From Elusimicrobiales bacterium (GTDB lineage: Bacteria > Elusimicrobiota > Elusimicrobia > Elusimicrobiales > UBA9959): a stretch of DNA of 64,000 nucleotides. The DNA is taken from the NCBI GenBank assembly GCA_028688015.1, contig JAQTZB010000010.1, positions 44,931 to 108,930 of the forward strand, in the 5' to 3' direction. The notes beneath the pieces are model-generated. The model did not search any database. It was not told the DNA's origin and saw nothing but the letters and a program-made list of their open reading frames with translations. Positions 22,696 to 37,600 of this stretch are shown piece by piece. Every line of letters starts with the position of its first letter. The first letter of the stretch is position 1. The position numbers and the translations under genes are program-made.

Positions 22696-25600
22696 ATGAA
22701 CTTAACGGGCGGGATCAAAAACACGGAACGCCAGGTGCGGCCTCTCAGGCCGGCCCGGCTGTTCCGCGCGCCTGCCGCCCTGCTTGCGTTCCTGCTGGCC
22801 GCGAACGCCTTCTCTCAAACCACGCTTTACATGCACCCCGACGGCGCCGGCGGCGCCGTGCCCCCGGTGCCGCAAACCAGCGACACCCCCTTTCCTGGTT
22901 CCGGCATGCCGGACAACTTCGGCAATTACAAGATGGATACCGTGGCCGGTTCCGTTATCGACACCAGCCTCGGGGAGATTATCGCCAACAACTCGTCCGG
23001 CTACGGCGCGTCGGCGCGTTTCGTTTCGCCGCCCCTGCAGGCCATCACTTTGGATAATACCTCCCTTTGGTCCCAGTGGGTTTGGGCCATGGGCGGCAGG
23101 ACCAATTTCGGCGAATCTACAAAGTGGTATGTCCGCAGCACGGCCTATATCTGGAAGAACGACAATACCGGTATGCGCGGCGGCGTACTGCTCAGTCCGG
23201 TCAGCGGCACCGCCACCACCGGTACCTCCAACTATACTGCCAACCTGTATTCCCAGCAGCTCAGGAACAACGCCCCCGCCACCAACACCATAGCGGTACA
23301 GAACGGCGACCGCCTGGTGGTTGAGATGGAGTGGCAGGTCTTGTCCTGGGCCACCAACGGCTACGGCCTTTACCTCTGGGTAGACGACCCCGCCAAGCCC
23401 ATGCGCATTACCACCAACAAAACGCTGACCTTTATCCCGTATCTTTACAATCTCAGCCCGACTCCTTTCTCGGTCGACGAGCCGGTAACTTTCGAAGGCG
23501 GTAAATTCGGCACGCCCGTGGCGGGCGACGGGATCTATTTCGGGACCACTTTTGTGCCGTACAATGACCCTACCGTAACCTGGACCGACGACGAAATAAT
23601 AGTCTCCGACCCGCCGGACGCCTTGATCAACGGCAATGCCTATGTCAAGGCCAACGGCGTCAATACCAATTCCGTGGCCTATATGGTGAAGCCCACTATC
23701 ACGGGAATCTCGCCCTCAAGCAGGGGACAGAATGCGGCCGGGCAGTGGATTACGGTAACCGGAAAAAGTTTTAAATACGATTTGACATCGGATTTCGGGC
23801 TTGGGGTGAACATCTCATCCAGCTATTGGGTTTCCGCTAACCGGGTGGACGTACAACTCAGCGTGTTGGATACCGCCGCCCAGGGCTTCCGGGATGTGAC
23901 CATAACCAATCCGGACACGGCCTTCGGTCTGCGCGTGAACGGGTTTACCGTTAATTACAGGCCGGGCGAGGCGGCCGGCGGCACCAATATAGCGGTAGCT
24001 CCAAACGTGCGGGGCGCGGACTTGGCTTCGCAGACTATTACTATCACGGACTCAAAAGCGCGGTTCGTCAACGGCTGCACGGTGGCTTTCTCCGCTTCCG
24101 GGATTAATGTGGACAGCGTTATATTCGATAACGCCAACCAGATCCGGGCGATAATTACCATCTCCAACAACCCGACATATGGTCAGGGCGATATCACCGT
24201 AACCAATCCGGACGGAGGCCGGACCACGAAGGCCGGCGCGTTTACCGTAAATCCCAAGCCCGTCCTGTACGAGGCGAAGGTGACCGGGCTCGACGCTACT
24301 CCCAGGGCCAAGTTGGCCCGGGGAACCGATAACAAGTGGGTAGACATAAAAGGTTACAACTTCCAGGATGCCGCGACCGTGAATTTTGGATTGCCTGCCG
24401 GCTCCGACGGCATTACCATCTACGGCTACGACTACAGTTATTTGGGAGAGGATCCAAAGCGCCTAAGGGTCCAGGTGTCGGTGGGAACCTCCTGCCCGCT
24501 CGGTTATACTAACCTGACCATCACCAATCCAGACGCTGGCACCGACACGAAGATCCCCGCTGACGCTTTTTTTCAGATAACTCCCTCGCCGGCCGTTACC
24601 GCCGTGACCGACCCTGCCGTGCTGAGCTTCGGCCAGGGCGCCAGCAACCTGGTCTTAACTGTGACGGGGTCTAATTTCGTATCCGGCGCCGGCGTCTCTT
24701 TCCCCGAGGGCAATATCTCGGTGGGCTGGACCAGCGTCCTGAACTCCAACACCCTGCAGTGCCAGGTGGACATATCGCCGACCGCCGACCCGGCCACGAT
24801 TTACGACCTGAAGGTTACTAACCTCGACTGGGGCGCTGACACCAAGGCCGACCAGGTCAACGTGACCTTCGGCCCCGGCTTTACCACCATGAACCCCGTC
24901 CAGTTGGGACAGAATGCCGCCGGCCGGAGCATAGTTTTGAACGGCTCCAACCTGCAGAGCGGGGCGGTGGTGGAGTTCCTTAATACCATAGTGAACGTGA
25001 CCGGCTACAATTACGCGGGCGTGCCTAACTTTATCACCGTCACCGCCAACGTGGACGTGGCGGCCCAGACCGGCGTCAAGAATATCCTCATCGTCAACCC
25101 GGACGGCGGCTCGTTCACCAGCAACTGGAGCCCTTTCACTGTCAGCACCCGGCCCGCCCTCAGCCAGGTGGTGACGGAAGTCTCTGGCTGGACCGACAAC
25201 GAACTGGGCGCCGGCGCCGCCAACCAGAACATCCGGCTGCAGGGGGATTTTTTCCAGGTCGGCATGACGGCGGCCAATATCGTCATTTCCACTTACTCCG
25301 CCTGCGACACGGCGGATCCGGACCTGGCGATAAACAGCTTCAGCCGCGACGGCACCAACCTCATCTCGATGAACGTGACGGTGGCTCCCGGAGCCAAGAC
25401 CGGCGGGCGCTATGTGAAACTTGTTAACCCGGATTACGGGCGGACCATCAGCGCCTCCCCGCTGCTCTACGTCAACAGCGCCCCGTCCGTCATCTCGCTG
25501 ACGCCCGCCAACCTGGGACAATGGGCCTCCAACTACAACCTGACCATCTCCGGCGGCTATATCCAGGCCGGGCTGGGCCTCAACAGTGTGGTGTTCACGC

Positions 25601-28600
25601 CCAATACCGGCATAACGGTCAACAGCGTCACCCCGTCCCCGCCGGATACCGTGGTGGTGAACGTCACTATAGACCCCGAGGCGGTCCCCACCGGCACGGC
25701 CAGGGACCTCACGCTGATAAACCCCGACGGGGGCTCTTTCGCGCTGCCCGGGTCCTTCACCGTCAACCCGCGCCCCAGGTTCAACTTTGTCGAACCTGGC
25801 AACAGGGGCGCCGGCGCCGTCAACCAGACCCTGACCATCCGCGGCCAGGACTTCGTGTCCGGCATGAACGTGTTCCTGGAGGGCGGCGCCACGGCCAAAG
25901 TCAACCCCTACCCCGCGGTCGCTTCGCTGATAGACTCGGCCACCGCGCAGGTCACCGTCTCCATCACCACCGACGCCGTGGTGGGCGCCAAATTCATCCG
26001 CCTGCTCAACAGCGACGAGGGCTACGACATCGTCTACAGCACATTCACGGTCAACGCGCCGCCTATCATCTCCCTGGTGTCGCCCAATAACCGGGGCCAG
26101 GGCGCCAATAACCAGGATATACCGATCACTTTTGCGTCGGGCTACCAGAATGGCTGCACCGCGGATTTCGGAGCGGACATTGAAATATCCAGTTATACCT
26201 ACTATCCCTCCTCCTTCACCGTGCACGTCGGCACCGTGGCCGAGACGGCGGCCCTGGGGGCCAGGATCATCTCCGTCATTAACCCGGACGCAGGCCGCAA
26301 CTACGCCTCGTTCACGGTTAACGCCAAGCCCGACATCACCTCCCTGTCGCCCGCGGTCGGCGACCAGGGCGTGACCGGCCTGTGGCTCCAGGTGCTGGGC
26401 AGCGGGTTCAGCAACACGGGCGGCGCCCCTATAGTCACTTTCGCCAATCCCGGCATCTCGGTGGTCCAGACCGTGTACCAGAATTCCGGACGCGTGGACG
26501 TGCAGGTCAATGTGGATATAGGGGCGGCTACCGGCCTCGGCGACGTGTACGTGGTAAATCCCGACGGCGGCAAGCACCGGGAGCTCAACGGCTTCTCGGT
26601 GGGCCCCAAGCCGGCCATAACCTCCATCCATCCCGGCGAGCTGGGCAGGGGCGCGGTGGACGAGACCGTCTCCATCGTAGGCGATTATTTCCAGGCCGGC
26701 CTCACGGTGCAGGTGCTCTACGGCCTGGTGACGGTGACCGGAGTGAACGTGGTGGACGCGCAGCATATCGAGGCCACGGTAAGCGTGGCCGCCGGGGCCG
26801 CGGCCGGCCCCTGGGACGTCAAGGTGACCAACACCGGCGGCGGTTACTCCACGCTGGCCAGCACGCTCACGGTGGGCGCCTATCCCACCTCGGCGGTCAC
26901 GGTGCCGGGCGGCCCTTATTACAACGCCGCCGGCATAGCGCAGCTCAAGGGCAACGCCTCCGCGGACACGGTGGATATCTGGGCCAGCATCCAGGACCTG
27001 ACTCAGGGGACCACCTGGTACGACGGCGCCAACTTTACCGCGCTGACCGAGGCTTGGCTGGACGGGGATTATAGCGTGGTTCCCCAGACCTGGACCTACA
27101 CCACGCCCGTGGCCAAACTGGTCTCCGGCCGGCAGTACAAGGTACGGAGCAAAGCCTACGGTAAGAACGGCGGCCGCGAGACCCCGGGCGCCGGGGCGAC
27201 CTTTATCTACGACAACGCCGCGCCGGCCGGGTCCGTCACCTCGCCCCAGAGCGGCGGCGTCATCCTGAAGGAACTCCCGTCCCTGGACGGCTCCTCCTCG
27301 GACGGCATCTCCGGCCCGGCCAAGGTGGAGATACAGCTCAGGCGGCGCTCGGACGACTTCTACTGGGACGGCTCGGCCTTCGTCAATAACCCGTCCACCT
27401 GGGTGGCAGCGGCGGGGCTGGCCCCCTGGAGCTATGCCGGCTTCGCGGGCTCGCTGACCAGCGGCACCACTTATACTATAAGCGCGCGCGTATATGATAA
27501 CGCCGGCAACACCGCCCTTGTCTCCGGCAAGACCGTCACCTTCGACAATACCGGCCCGGTTTCGCTGCTGACCTTCCCCGGCAACAACTCCTATTTCTCC
27601 GCCTCGTCCCTGGGCACCATCGCCGGCACGGCCAAGGACTATCCCGGCGCCGGCGGCCTGGCGGCGGGCCTCTACGAGGTGGAAGCTATAGTGGAGCGGA
27701 ACATCCCCGCCGGCTGGTGGAACGGCGAGGAATGGAAGACCGTGGAGCCTTCCACCTGGCCGGTGGCAACGCTGCTGGGCGGCGACCCGCTGGTCTGGAA
27801 CGCCGCCATGGTCCCCGCCGGACAGCTCAGCGACAACGCGGAATACCGGGTACATACCCGCGCCCGCGATAACGCCGTGGACATCGCGGAGACCGCGGGC
27901 ACCGGCAACCTGGGCGCGCAGAACGTTAATACCTTCTACTACGACAACGCCGCCCCCTCCGCCAAATTCACCAATATCTCCGACGGGGACCATAAGAACT
28001 CGCTGGCTTCCATAGCCGGCACCGCCAACGACGATGTGAGCGCCTACGCGGCGCGCAAGGTGGCCGCGGTCAAGGTCCATGTTTACGACGACAGCAGCGG
28101 CAAGACCTATAACGGCAACGCGGACCCCGCGCTTTGGGACGTGGGCGACCTGGCCGACGCCGGCCACTGGTTCGACGCCGCGTACGTGGGCCAGAGCTCC
28201 GGCACCTGGACCTTAGCCAGCCCGAACTGGCAGCATACCATACGCTACCGCGTGGTAGCCAAAGCGGTGGACGGGGCCGGCAACTACCAGGTTTCGTTCT
28301 CTACCGCCTACTTTGTATATGACGAATACAGGGCGGACCCGGAAACGCCGGATTCCAGGGTGGTCTATCCCGCCGCCGACCAGCAGTTTAACGCCAAGTT
28401 CGCCGCTATCACCGGCAACTCCGTGGACAACACCCGCGGCGTGCTGACGGGCACGCGGCTGAAGATACTGCGCCTGCCCAGCCACGTGCTCGGCGAAAGC
28501 GCTACCTACTATTGGGATAACGTCCTGGCTGACTGGGTGCCGGCGGAGCCGCCGCTGGTCAACTGGCCTTCCGTTACCGCCGACGACGCCGCTTTCGATT

Positions 28601-31600
28601 CCAACTACGAGGACTGGCACTGGGACGTGCCGCAGTCCGGCCTGGCCGGGGTGAATTTCTGGAAGGCGGGCAGGAGATTCGAGATCGCGCCCAAAGCCTT
28701 CGACAAGGCGGGCAACGTTGAAATCGCCCTCTCTACGTCCGCCTTCGTCTACGAGACGGACCTGCCGGCCGCGGCCATAGTGTACCCGGGAAACAACGGC
28801 TACATCAGCCTTACGGGCAAGGGCAGCGGTGACGCTTCCGACGTTTACCCGGGGCAGGTGACCGATGTGAAGGTGAGGGTTAAGCAGCTGACCGGCGCCC
28901 ACCCGGGCCACTACTGGCGTGTAGCGGATTCCAGCTGGACCACGGAGGGCGTCCCCGAGGTCTGGAACAGCGTGGTCTCTTACGGCACCCTCAGCCCGGC
29001 CGCCACCTGGTGGCAGCTCCCCGGCGCGCCCTGGCTGAGCGGTGAAACCTACGAGTTCAACGCTTACGCCGTGGATAAGGCCGGCAACAGCCAGCTGCTC
29101 TATTCCACGGCCACAGCGGTAAAGGCGGACTTCACGGCCCCGTCTTCCACCATTTCCCTGCCGGCCAACGGCGTGCTTTACGGGGATACCCCGCTGCCGC
29201 AGGTGACCGGTACCGCCGCCGATACAACTCCGGGCGAGGTCAACAACGTCTTCCTGCAGTTCGCCTACACGCCCAGCGGCGAAGGCGGCCCCATAGTCCA
29301 GACCTATGACGGCACCAACTGGCAGACCAACGCCACCACCTGGCTGCCGGTTTCCTCCGTAACGCTGGCGGGCGGGAACTGGTCCTACGATATTCCCGGC
29401 AATATCTGGCAGTGGAACGACAGCTGGTACGCCGTCAGGGCCTACGCCAAGGACAAGGCCGACAACACGGAGGCCGAGCTCTGGCGCGCCAACTTCCAGT
29501 ACCGGGCGCCTTTCCCCGACACCTGGGTAAATTCGCCCGCCAACGGCGCCTATCTTAAAACCAAGCCGCAGCTCATTGCCGGCGGCGCCAGCAAGTTCGC
29601 CTATCCCCTCACCACGGGGATAAAGATCTCGGTGGAGCGCAAGACCGACGGCTATTACTGGTACGGCAGTTCCTTCTCCGCTCCGGGCTCGCTGGAGGCG
29701 GCGCCGCGTGCCTACCTGGACGTTTCCAACGTCTCCGTGCTGGGCGACGCCAGCCTGTACTGGGAATGGTCGGCGGGCATCTCCACCGAGGCCTGGACCG
29801 ACAATACCTCCTATTACTTCCTGACCAAGGGTTGGGGGCCGGCCGGAGAGGAACAGGCCATAGACCTGGTCGGCAACACCGTGGTCTACGACGTCACGCT
29901 GCCGGTTACCGCGATCTCGGTGCCCGGGCCCGGCATCTACCAGGCGCTCTCCCAGATCTCCGGCCCCGCCTCGGATACGGCGCCGGGCCTGCTGGACAGG
30001 GTGGACATTACGCTGCAGGACCTGACCTATCCCTCCACCTATTGGAACCCGCTAGCCGCCGCCTGGCAGAACGGCGTGGTCTGGTCCACCACCGCCCTGA
30101 ACGCCGGGCTCTGGACGCTGCCCTCCTCCATGATCCCCTGGACGGACGGCGCCAACTACAGGATAGTCCCCAGGGTCACCGACCGGGCCAGCAACGTGCA
30201 GTCCGGAGTTACCGTGGACTTCATGGTGGACAGGACCACGCCTACGGCCAAAATAACCGACTTCGTGGCCGTCAACTCCACGGTCTCCGCCCTCAGCGGA
30301 CAGATCCGGTCCTCGCTGGATTCGATAATCGGCACCGCCTGGGATAGCGCCGGCCCGGGCGGAGGCGCCGGTAAACTGGATAAGGTGCTGCTGCACATAA
30401 AGCGGCCCGCCCAGGGTGTGGACGCGCTGCGCTACTGGCGCTGGAATACCGGCACCTGGGACGCCACCCAGGCCCAGGAGGCCGAGATCTACTGGGGCAC
30501 TTCCACCATTCATCTGCCCGGCGTTACGGTGTCTTCGTGGACCCACGCCGCGCTGCCGCCGCAGGCGGCTTTCACTCACGGCTATTCCTACATCCTGCGG
30601 GTCAAGGCCAAGGACACGGCGCTGCCCTCCGGCAACACCCAGCAGACGTACGTGCTGGACGAGTCCTCGTTCACCATGATCTGGGACGCGCAGGCGCCGA
30701 CGGCGGCGCTGCTGACCTACGAGGACGGTGACGGCAACGGCCGCGTCAACCCGGCGGGGGCGCTGAGCGTGGCCGGCACTATCTCCGACTCCCCGGCCGG
30801 CGTCTCCAATGTCTCTAACGTCAAGCTGCGCATCGCCCGCCTGGAGGGCAATACCACCTATTACTGGACCGGCCTGGCCTGGTCCGCGACCCCTTCAGAG
30901 TTCGAACCCGACGCGTTGATCGGCGCCAACTGGGACTACTCCCTGCCCGCCGCGAACATCGTTTCCGATCAGAAATACATGCTCAGCGTGCGCGGTCTCG
31001 ACAACGCCGTGCCGCAGAACTCCGGCTCCTTCGGCGCCGCGGTGGAAGTGATTATCGACACCACCCCGGCGTCGGTGCTGATCACGTCCCCGACGGTCCC
31101 GGCACAGAAAGCCGTCTTCACTATTTACGGCACCGCCAACGCCGACCTGGCCGGGCATGACAAGACCTATATCCGCGTTTCCACCGGTACCGGCGGCAAC
31201 ACGCGCTACTGGGCCGGCACCGGCTGGATAGCCGACGGTAACGACCCCTCGGCCTGGCTGCAGTCCGTAAAGCAGGGGCCCACCTCGTGGTATTACACCC
31301 TGCCGGGCGCCATTCTGGCCAGCGACATTCCTTACACTGCCGACGTCCGCACGCTGGACTACGCCGGCAACTACTCGTCTCTCTATTCCACTTACACTTT
31401 CACTTACGACGCCGTGGCGCCCCATGTCTCCATGTCCCACCCGGTCAACGGAGCGGTCTATTCGCAAATAAAACTTTCCACCGGCATGGCCGGCGCCTCC
31501 GACCAGGACGACCAGGCCGACACGTATTCCAAGGTCAGCACGGTCACGGTCCAGATAGAGGACCTGACCGCGCCGGGCTGCTTCGACGGCTCTGGCTTCG

Positions 31601-34600
31601 CGGCCTGCCCGGCCTGGCTGGGCGCGCAGGGGTCTCCCGACAGCTGGACCTTTAACGACCCGGAGCTGGTCTTCCTCAACGACCACCGCTACCGTGTCCA
31701 GTCCAAAGCCATAGACTACGCCGGCAACGAGGCCGCCCCGGCCTCGGCCACCATCGACTACGACCTGGAGAAACCGACCTCCACCGTAACTTACCCGCTG
31801 GCGGGCACCACCACCGGCTTCGCGCAGCTGCGCGGCACCGCCTCCGACGAGCTTTACGGCGTGCGGGCCTACGAGGCGAAGCTGGGCACCTATACCGTGA
31901 AGGTGGCCTTCAAACGCGTAAGCGCGCCCGCCGGCTGGTGGAACGGCGCCGACTTCGGCGGCGCGCAGCCGTCCTGGTACGAGGCCTACACCGATACGGC
32001 CGCCGGGAATTTCCCGGTGAATTTCTCCTATCCGCTGCCCGCCGCGCTGAAGGCGGAGATGGACCTGGCCGCCAACGAGGGCGTCGCCTACTGGCTGGTG
32101 CCGTGGGCCAGGGACCTGGCGCTGAACCGCGAGTTCGGGCCCAATGCCGGCGAGCCGCAGGAGGCCGACCTGCCGCCCGGCATAGGCAAGCGGATAGTGG
32201 TGGACCGGACCCCGCCGCTTTCCGGCATTACCTCGCCGGCCGACGCCAACGGCAACGGCGTGCGCTCGCTGCCCGCCATCTCCGGCACCGCCGCCGACAC
32301 TTTCAGCAACGCGGCCGTGGACATCGCCATCCGCAAATACGCCGACCCGCAGCGCTGGTACAGCGGCACCGACTTTACCGTGTCAGGGGACAACCCTAAC
32401 TGGATACGCGTTACCGGCGCCAACGGGTTCCTGTCGCCGGACGCCACCAGCTGGGCGTACGCCCCGGCCGGCCTCGACGACGACTTCCTCTCGGGCTATA
32501 ACTACCTGGTGCTGGTCCGCTCCTCCGATACCGCCGGCAACGTCCAGACCCAGTTCGGCGTGGGCGTTTCCTCGATGGTGGTGCGCGTCGACAAGGACAG
32601 GCCCGGCTCCTCGATCTCGAGGCCGGTGGACGACGGTGACGGCCTGAGCGGGCGCTACCTGCCGGGTTCCATCGGCCAGGCCGGCTCCTACCTGCAGGGC
32701 GCGGCCTACGACCTGCCCGCCTCCACCAGCGCGGGCGTGAGCCGGATCCAGGTCCGCCTGTCCTACCTGCAGGGCGGGGATACCTATTACTGGACCGGCG
32801 GCGCTTTCAGCTCCTGGACCGTGACCGAGGCCACGGCCTGGGCCGAAGCCGACCTGTCCGGCTCGGCCCCGAACTGGACCTGGGATTACTACACCGCCAT
32901 CGCCTGGCCCGCCGTGGACCGCGAGTACAGCCTGCAGGCCCGCGCCATGGACGACGCGCGCCTCGCCGACGATTCCGGGGACGGCAACTGGGAAGTGGCT
33001 TACACCACCAAAAACTTCATCGTGGACGGCACGCCGCCGGCGGTGCTGATCACCTCGCCCACCGCCCTGGCGCTGAAGACGCCCTTCACCATCTACGGCA
33101 CGGCCGACGCCAGTCTGTCCGGCCACGATCTTACGCAGATCCGGATCTCCACCGGCGCCGGCGCCGACCTGCGGTACTGGAACAGCGCGGGGTCCGTCTG
33201 GCAGGCGGGGGAATACTGGATCACCGCCGTAAAGCAGGGGCCCACCTCGTGGTATTACACACTGCCGGGCGCCATGCTGGTCAGCGATAAAGCCTACACC
33301 GCCGACGCCCGGTCGAAGGATTACGCGGGGAATTATTCCTCGCTGTATTCCACCTACTCCTTCACCTATGACACGCTGGCGCCCTACGTCTCCGTTTCGC
33401 ACCCGGTCAACGGCGCGACCTATTCCCAGATCAAGCTTTCCACGGCCATAGCCGGCGCCTCCAACCAGGACGACCAGTCGGAGGCCCGCTCCAAGGTGGA
33501 CAAGGTCTACGTGCAGATCACCGACCTGAGCAACACCACCTGCTTCAACGGCTCCTTCTTCGTGGCCTGCCCCTTCTGGCTGCCGTCCGCCGGCGCGCCG
33601 GCGGCCTGGACCTACAACGACGCCCTGCTGGCCCTCTCCGGCAACCGCCAGTACAAGATCGAGGCCAAGGCGGTGGACTTCGCAGGCAACGAGTCCGCGC
33701 CGGCCCCCGTCACTATCAAGTACGATATCAACAAGCCCACGTCCACCGTGACCTACCCGCTGGCCGGCTATACTACCGGCTTCACGCAGATCCTGGGCAC
33801 GGCGGCCGACTTTGCCGACACCTACCGCGCGGACCTGGGCACCTATACCGTAAAGGTGGCTTTGAAGCGCCTTAGCGGTGCCGAGCTCGGCTGGTGGAAC
33901 GGCTCCGACTTCACCGGGACGGACCCGGCCTGGTACGAGGCGAACCTCGCCACCACCGGCGTTAATAACGGCAAGTTCGTCTACCAGCTGCCCAGCGGGC
34001 TGCTCACTTACCTGGCCAACCCGCTCAACCAGAATTCGCAGTACCGCATCGTGCCGTGGGCCTACGACCTGGCCCTGAACCCCGAGTACGGCCCTAACAG
34101 CGGAGAGCCGCAGGACATAGACGTGCCGGCCGGAGCCGGCGTCACGGTGCGCTACGACAACGAGAAGCCGGCCAGTTATTTCACGGCGCCGGCCGTCCCC
34201 AGCTATAACAGCCTGCCGGTCATCTCCGGCACCTCGGGAGATAACCTGAAGGTGGCCAGCACCCGCATCACGATCTTCATGACCTCGCTGAACAAGTATT
34301 ACGACCCGGCGCTGGACCCGCCCTGGTCCGCCCCCGGCGCGCAGGAGAACGCGGCCCCCTGGCTGCCGCTGACGGAGACCGTCTGGACCTCCTCCTCCAA
34401 CTGGTCCTATGCCGTTCAGAATTCCACCTGGACCAGCGGCGCCTCCTACCGCATCCGCGCGCGCGCGGTGGACATAACCGGCAACTACGACACCGTCTAC
34501 ACCACGGTGACGTTCCTCTACGATAACGAGGCGCCGATCTCCACCGTCACGGTGCCGTCCGACGGCGCGCACCTGAACACGCAGCCCAGCCAGCTGCTGG

Positions 34601-37600
34601 GTACCAGTTACGACCCCGGGTCGTCCGGCGTCTCCCAGTTGTCGCTCTACGTAACGCGCGACTCCGACGGCTGGTACTGGAACGGCGTCAACGGCTGGAG
34701 CGCAACTCCGCAGCAGCTGAGCGCCAACGCCCCCTACAGCGACTGGACCTGGGACATCAACCCGGCCATGTTCGCCGGCAACGACGGCCGGATCTTCTAC
34801 GTGCGCACGAACGGCGGCGATAACGCGCTGAACGCCGAGGGTTACGGCCTGAGGTCTTCCTTCGTCTACGACGTCACCCGCCCGACGGCGGCCATCTTCT
34901 ACCCGTATAACAACGGCTACATCAGCCAGACCGGCAAGGTGACCGGCGGTTCCTACGACCGGCCCAACGGCAGCGTTTACGACCTCCTGGTGCGCGTCAG
35001 GCAGACTGACGGGCCCGAAGCCGGCAAATACTGGAGCGTGGCCGGTTCTTCCTGGGCCGTCGGCGCCATAGAGAACAGCGTGCTGGGCTACGGCACTCTC
35101 AGCCCCGGCGGCACCTGGTGGCAGCTCAATACCGCGCCGTGGCAGAGCGGCGAGACCTACGAGGTGGACGCCTGGGCGCGCGACCGCGCCGGCAACTACC
35201 AGGCCGTCTACGCCACCGCCACCGCCGTCAAGGCCGACTTCACCAACCCGGTCTCGACCGTGACCTACCCGACGCATGGAGTAGACGTGCATTCCGAGCT
35301 CACCGTCATCTCCGGCTCGGCGTCCGACTTCGCGCCCGGCACGCTGGACAAGGTGCGCCTCTCCTACTACTGCGTGGACAGCGTCTGCGCCGGCAAGTTC
35401 TGGAACAATGTCACCGGCGCCTGGGACCTGGGGACGGAGAAGTTCTACGACGCCACTACCGTGGCCGGCGGCTCCTGGCAGGCCACCGGGCCCTCTTCGC
35501 CCACCTGGTATACAGAGATGACCGGCGTGCAGTACCAGATCTTCGCCAAGGCGGTGGACCAGGCCGCCAACGAGGTCCCCAGGCCGGGCCAGGCGCTGCC
35601 CGATTCCCCGCTGATCCAGTTCAAGCTGTTCCCGCCGCCGCCGGTTTCCGCCATCAACACGCCGCCCGGAGGGACGCCGCATTACCGGACCGACACCATC
35701 CCGTCCATCCTGGGTACGGCCGTTTACGCCACCACCGTGGCCGTGCGCGTGCTGGATTACGGTCCGGACCTGAAGGCGGGCGAGGGCAACGACGACCTGG
35801 TCTGGAGCGGCGTGAGCTGGGTTTCCACTACCACCGCCTGGGCGATAACCCCGGGTTACACCGGGGTGAATTCCTTCCCCGGCCCCGGCTGGGCTCTGAC
35901 CATTCCCTCCTGGAACGGCAACAGGATCTACAGCGTGGCCTCCAAGGCCTCTCATACCAATGGCCTGGTCGAAACCCCGGCCGGCGGCCGCGAGTTCGTG
36001 CTGGATACCAGCAACCCGTCCGCCGGCGTGACCATGCCGGACAAGCTCTACCTCCGCTCGCTGGGAGCACTGGCCGGCACGGTCGCCGACACGGCGCCCG
36101 GCATTGTGGTCTCCGCCTACTTCAGGGTCAAGCGCCAGACGGCCGACGAATACTGGAACTGGCAGGCCTCCACCTTTACCGCGGCCGCGCCGCCGTACAC
36201 CAACCTCACGGCTTCGCTTAACTGGAACGACGCGCTGAAGACCGGCCTGCTCTCGTATACTACCGACTATTTCTCCTCCGGCCGGGCCTTCGAGCCAGAC
36301 CATTCCTACGTGGTCGAACTGGTGGCCGCCGACAAGGCCGGCAACAACGGCTCGGCGTCGCCCTTCCAGTTCACCATCGATATCACGTCGCCGACCGCCA
36401 GCATAGGCGTGCCGCAGGACGCCAATGCCAGCGGCGTGCGGCAGCTGGCGTCGCTCTCCGGCACGGCCTCCGACAATTTCCGGAACTCCGAGGTCTACAT
36501 CGCCGTGCGGCAGCTGGACGCCCCGCCGCAGTGGTTCAACGGCACCGACTTCCTGGCCGGCGGCGAGGCCCCCGTCTGGATAGCCCTCAAGGGCAATACC
36601 AGCGGCTTCCTGTCGCCGGACGCCACCAGCTGGCAGTACGCGCCTTCTGGCCTCGACAGCCGCTTTACCGCCGGAACCAGCGGCCTGGCCTACCTGGTGC
36701 TGGCCAAGGGTCTCGACGTGGGCGGCAACGAGCAGGACCTGTTCTCCGCGCCGGTCTCCTCGCGCGTGATCAAAATGGACAAGGCCGCGCCCAATTCGGT
36801 CTTTACGCTCCCGGCCGACGACCTGGACGGCGTGAGCGGCCGCTACCGCCCCGCCAATATCGGCAAGGCCGGCACCAGCAGCCGCCTGCAGGGCTCGGCC
36901 AACGACAACGTCTACAGCCAGAACAACGCCGGTCTGAGCGACGGCCGCATCCGCCTGTCCTACCTGCAGGGCAATGACACCTGGTACTGGACTCCGCCCA
37001 ACTTCACACTGAGCGGGGCCGAGGCCGCCTGGCAGCCGGTGCAGGTGACGCCCGCCGGGACCGGCGGCACCTGGGTCTACCTGACCGACGTGAACTGGGA
37101 CGCGGCCGACCGCGAGTACAAGGTCGAGATCAAGACCATGGACGACGCCCGACTGGCCGACGACTCCGGAGACGGCAACTGGGAGAATCCGCAGACCCGC
37201 GGCGCCAACGTGCGCTACTTCATAGTGGACAACACGCCGCCGGCCGTGCTGGTCACCACGCCCACCGAGAACGCCGTCCGCGCCCTGCCCGGCATCGGCG
37301 GCACGGCTTCGGCCGATATCTCAGGCATCAGCCGCACCGAGTTGAAGATCTCCACCGGCGCCGTCGGCAGCGAGCGCTACTGGAACGCCGCCTCCTCCGT
37401 CTGGCAGGCGGGGGAATACTGGATAACGACCGCTAAACTGGGGCCCACCTCCTGGTATTACACGGTGCCCGCGGGCATGCTGCAGGACGATCTGGCCTAT
37501 ACCGCGGTGGCCCGCTCCCTGGACAACGCCGGCAATTACTCGTCCGCATACTCGACTTATACGGTGACTTATGACATAACGCCGCCGCTGGTCTCGCTGT

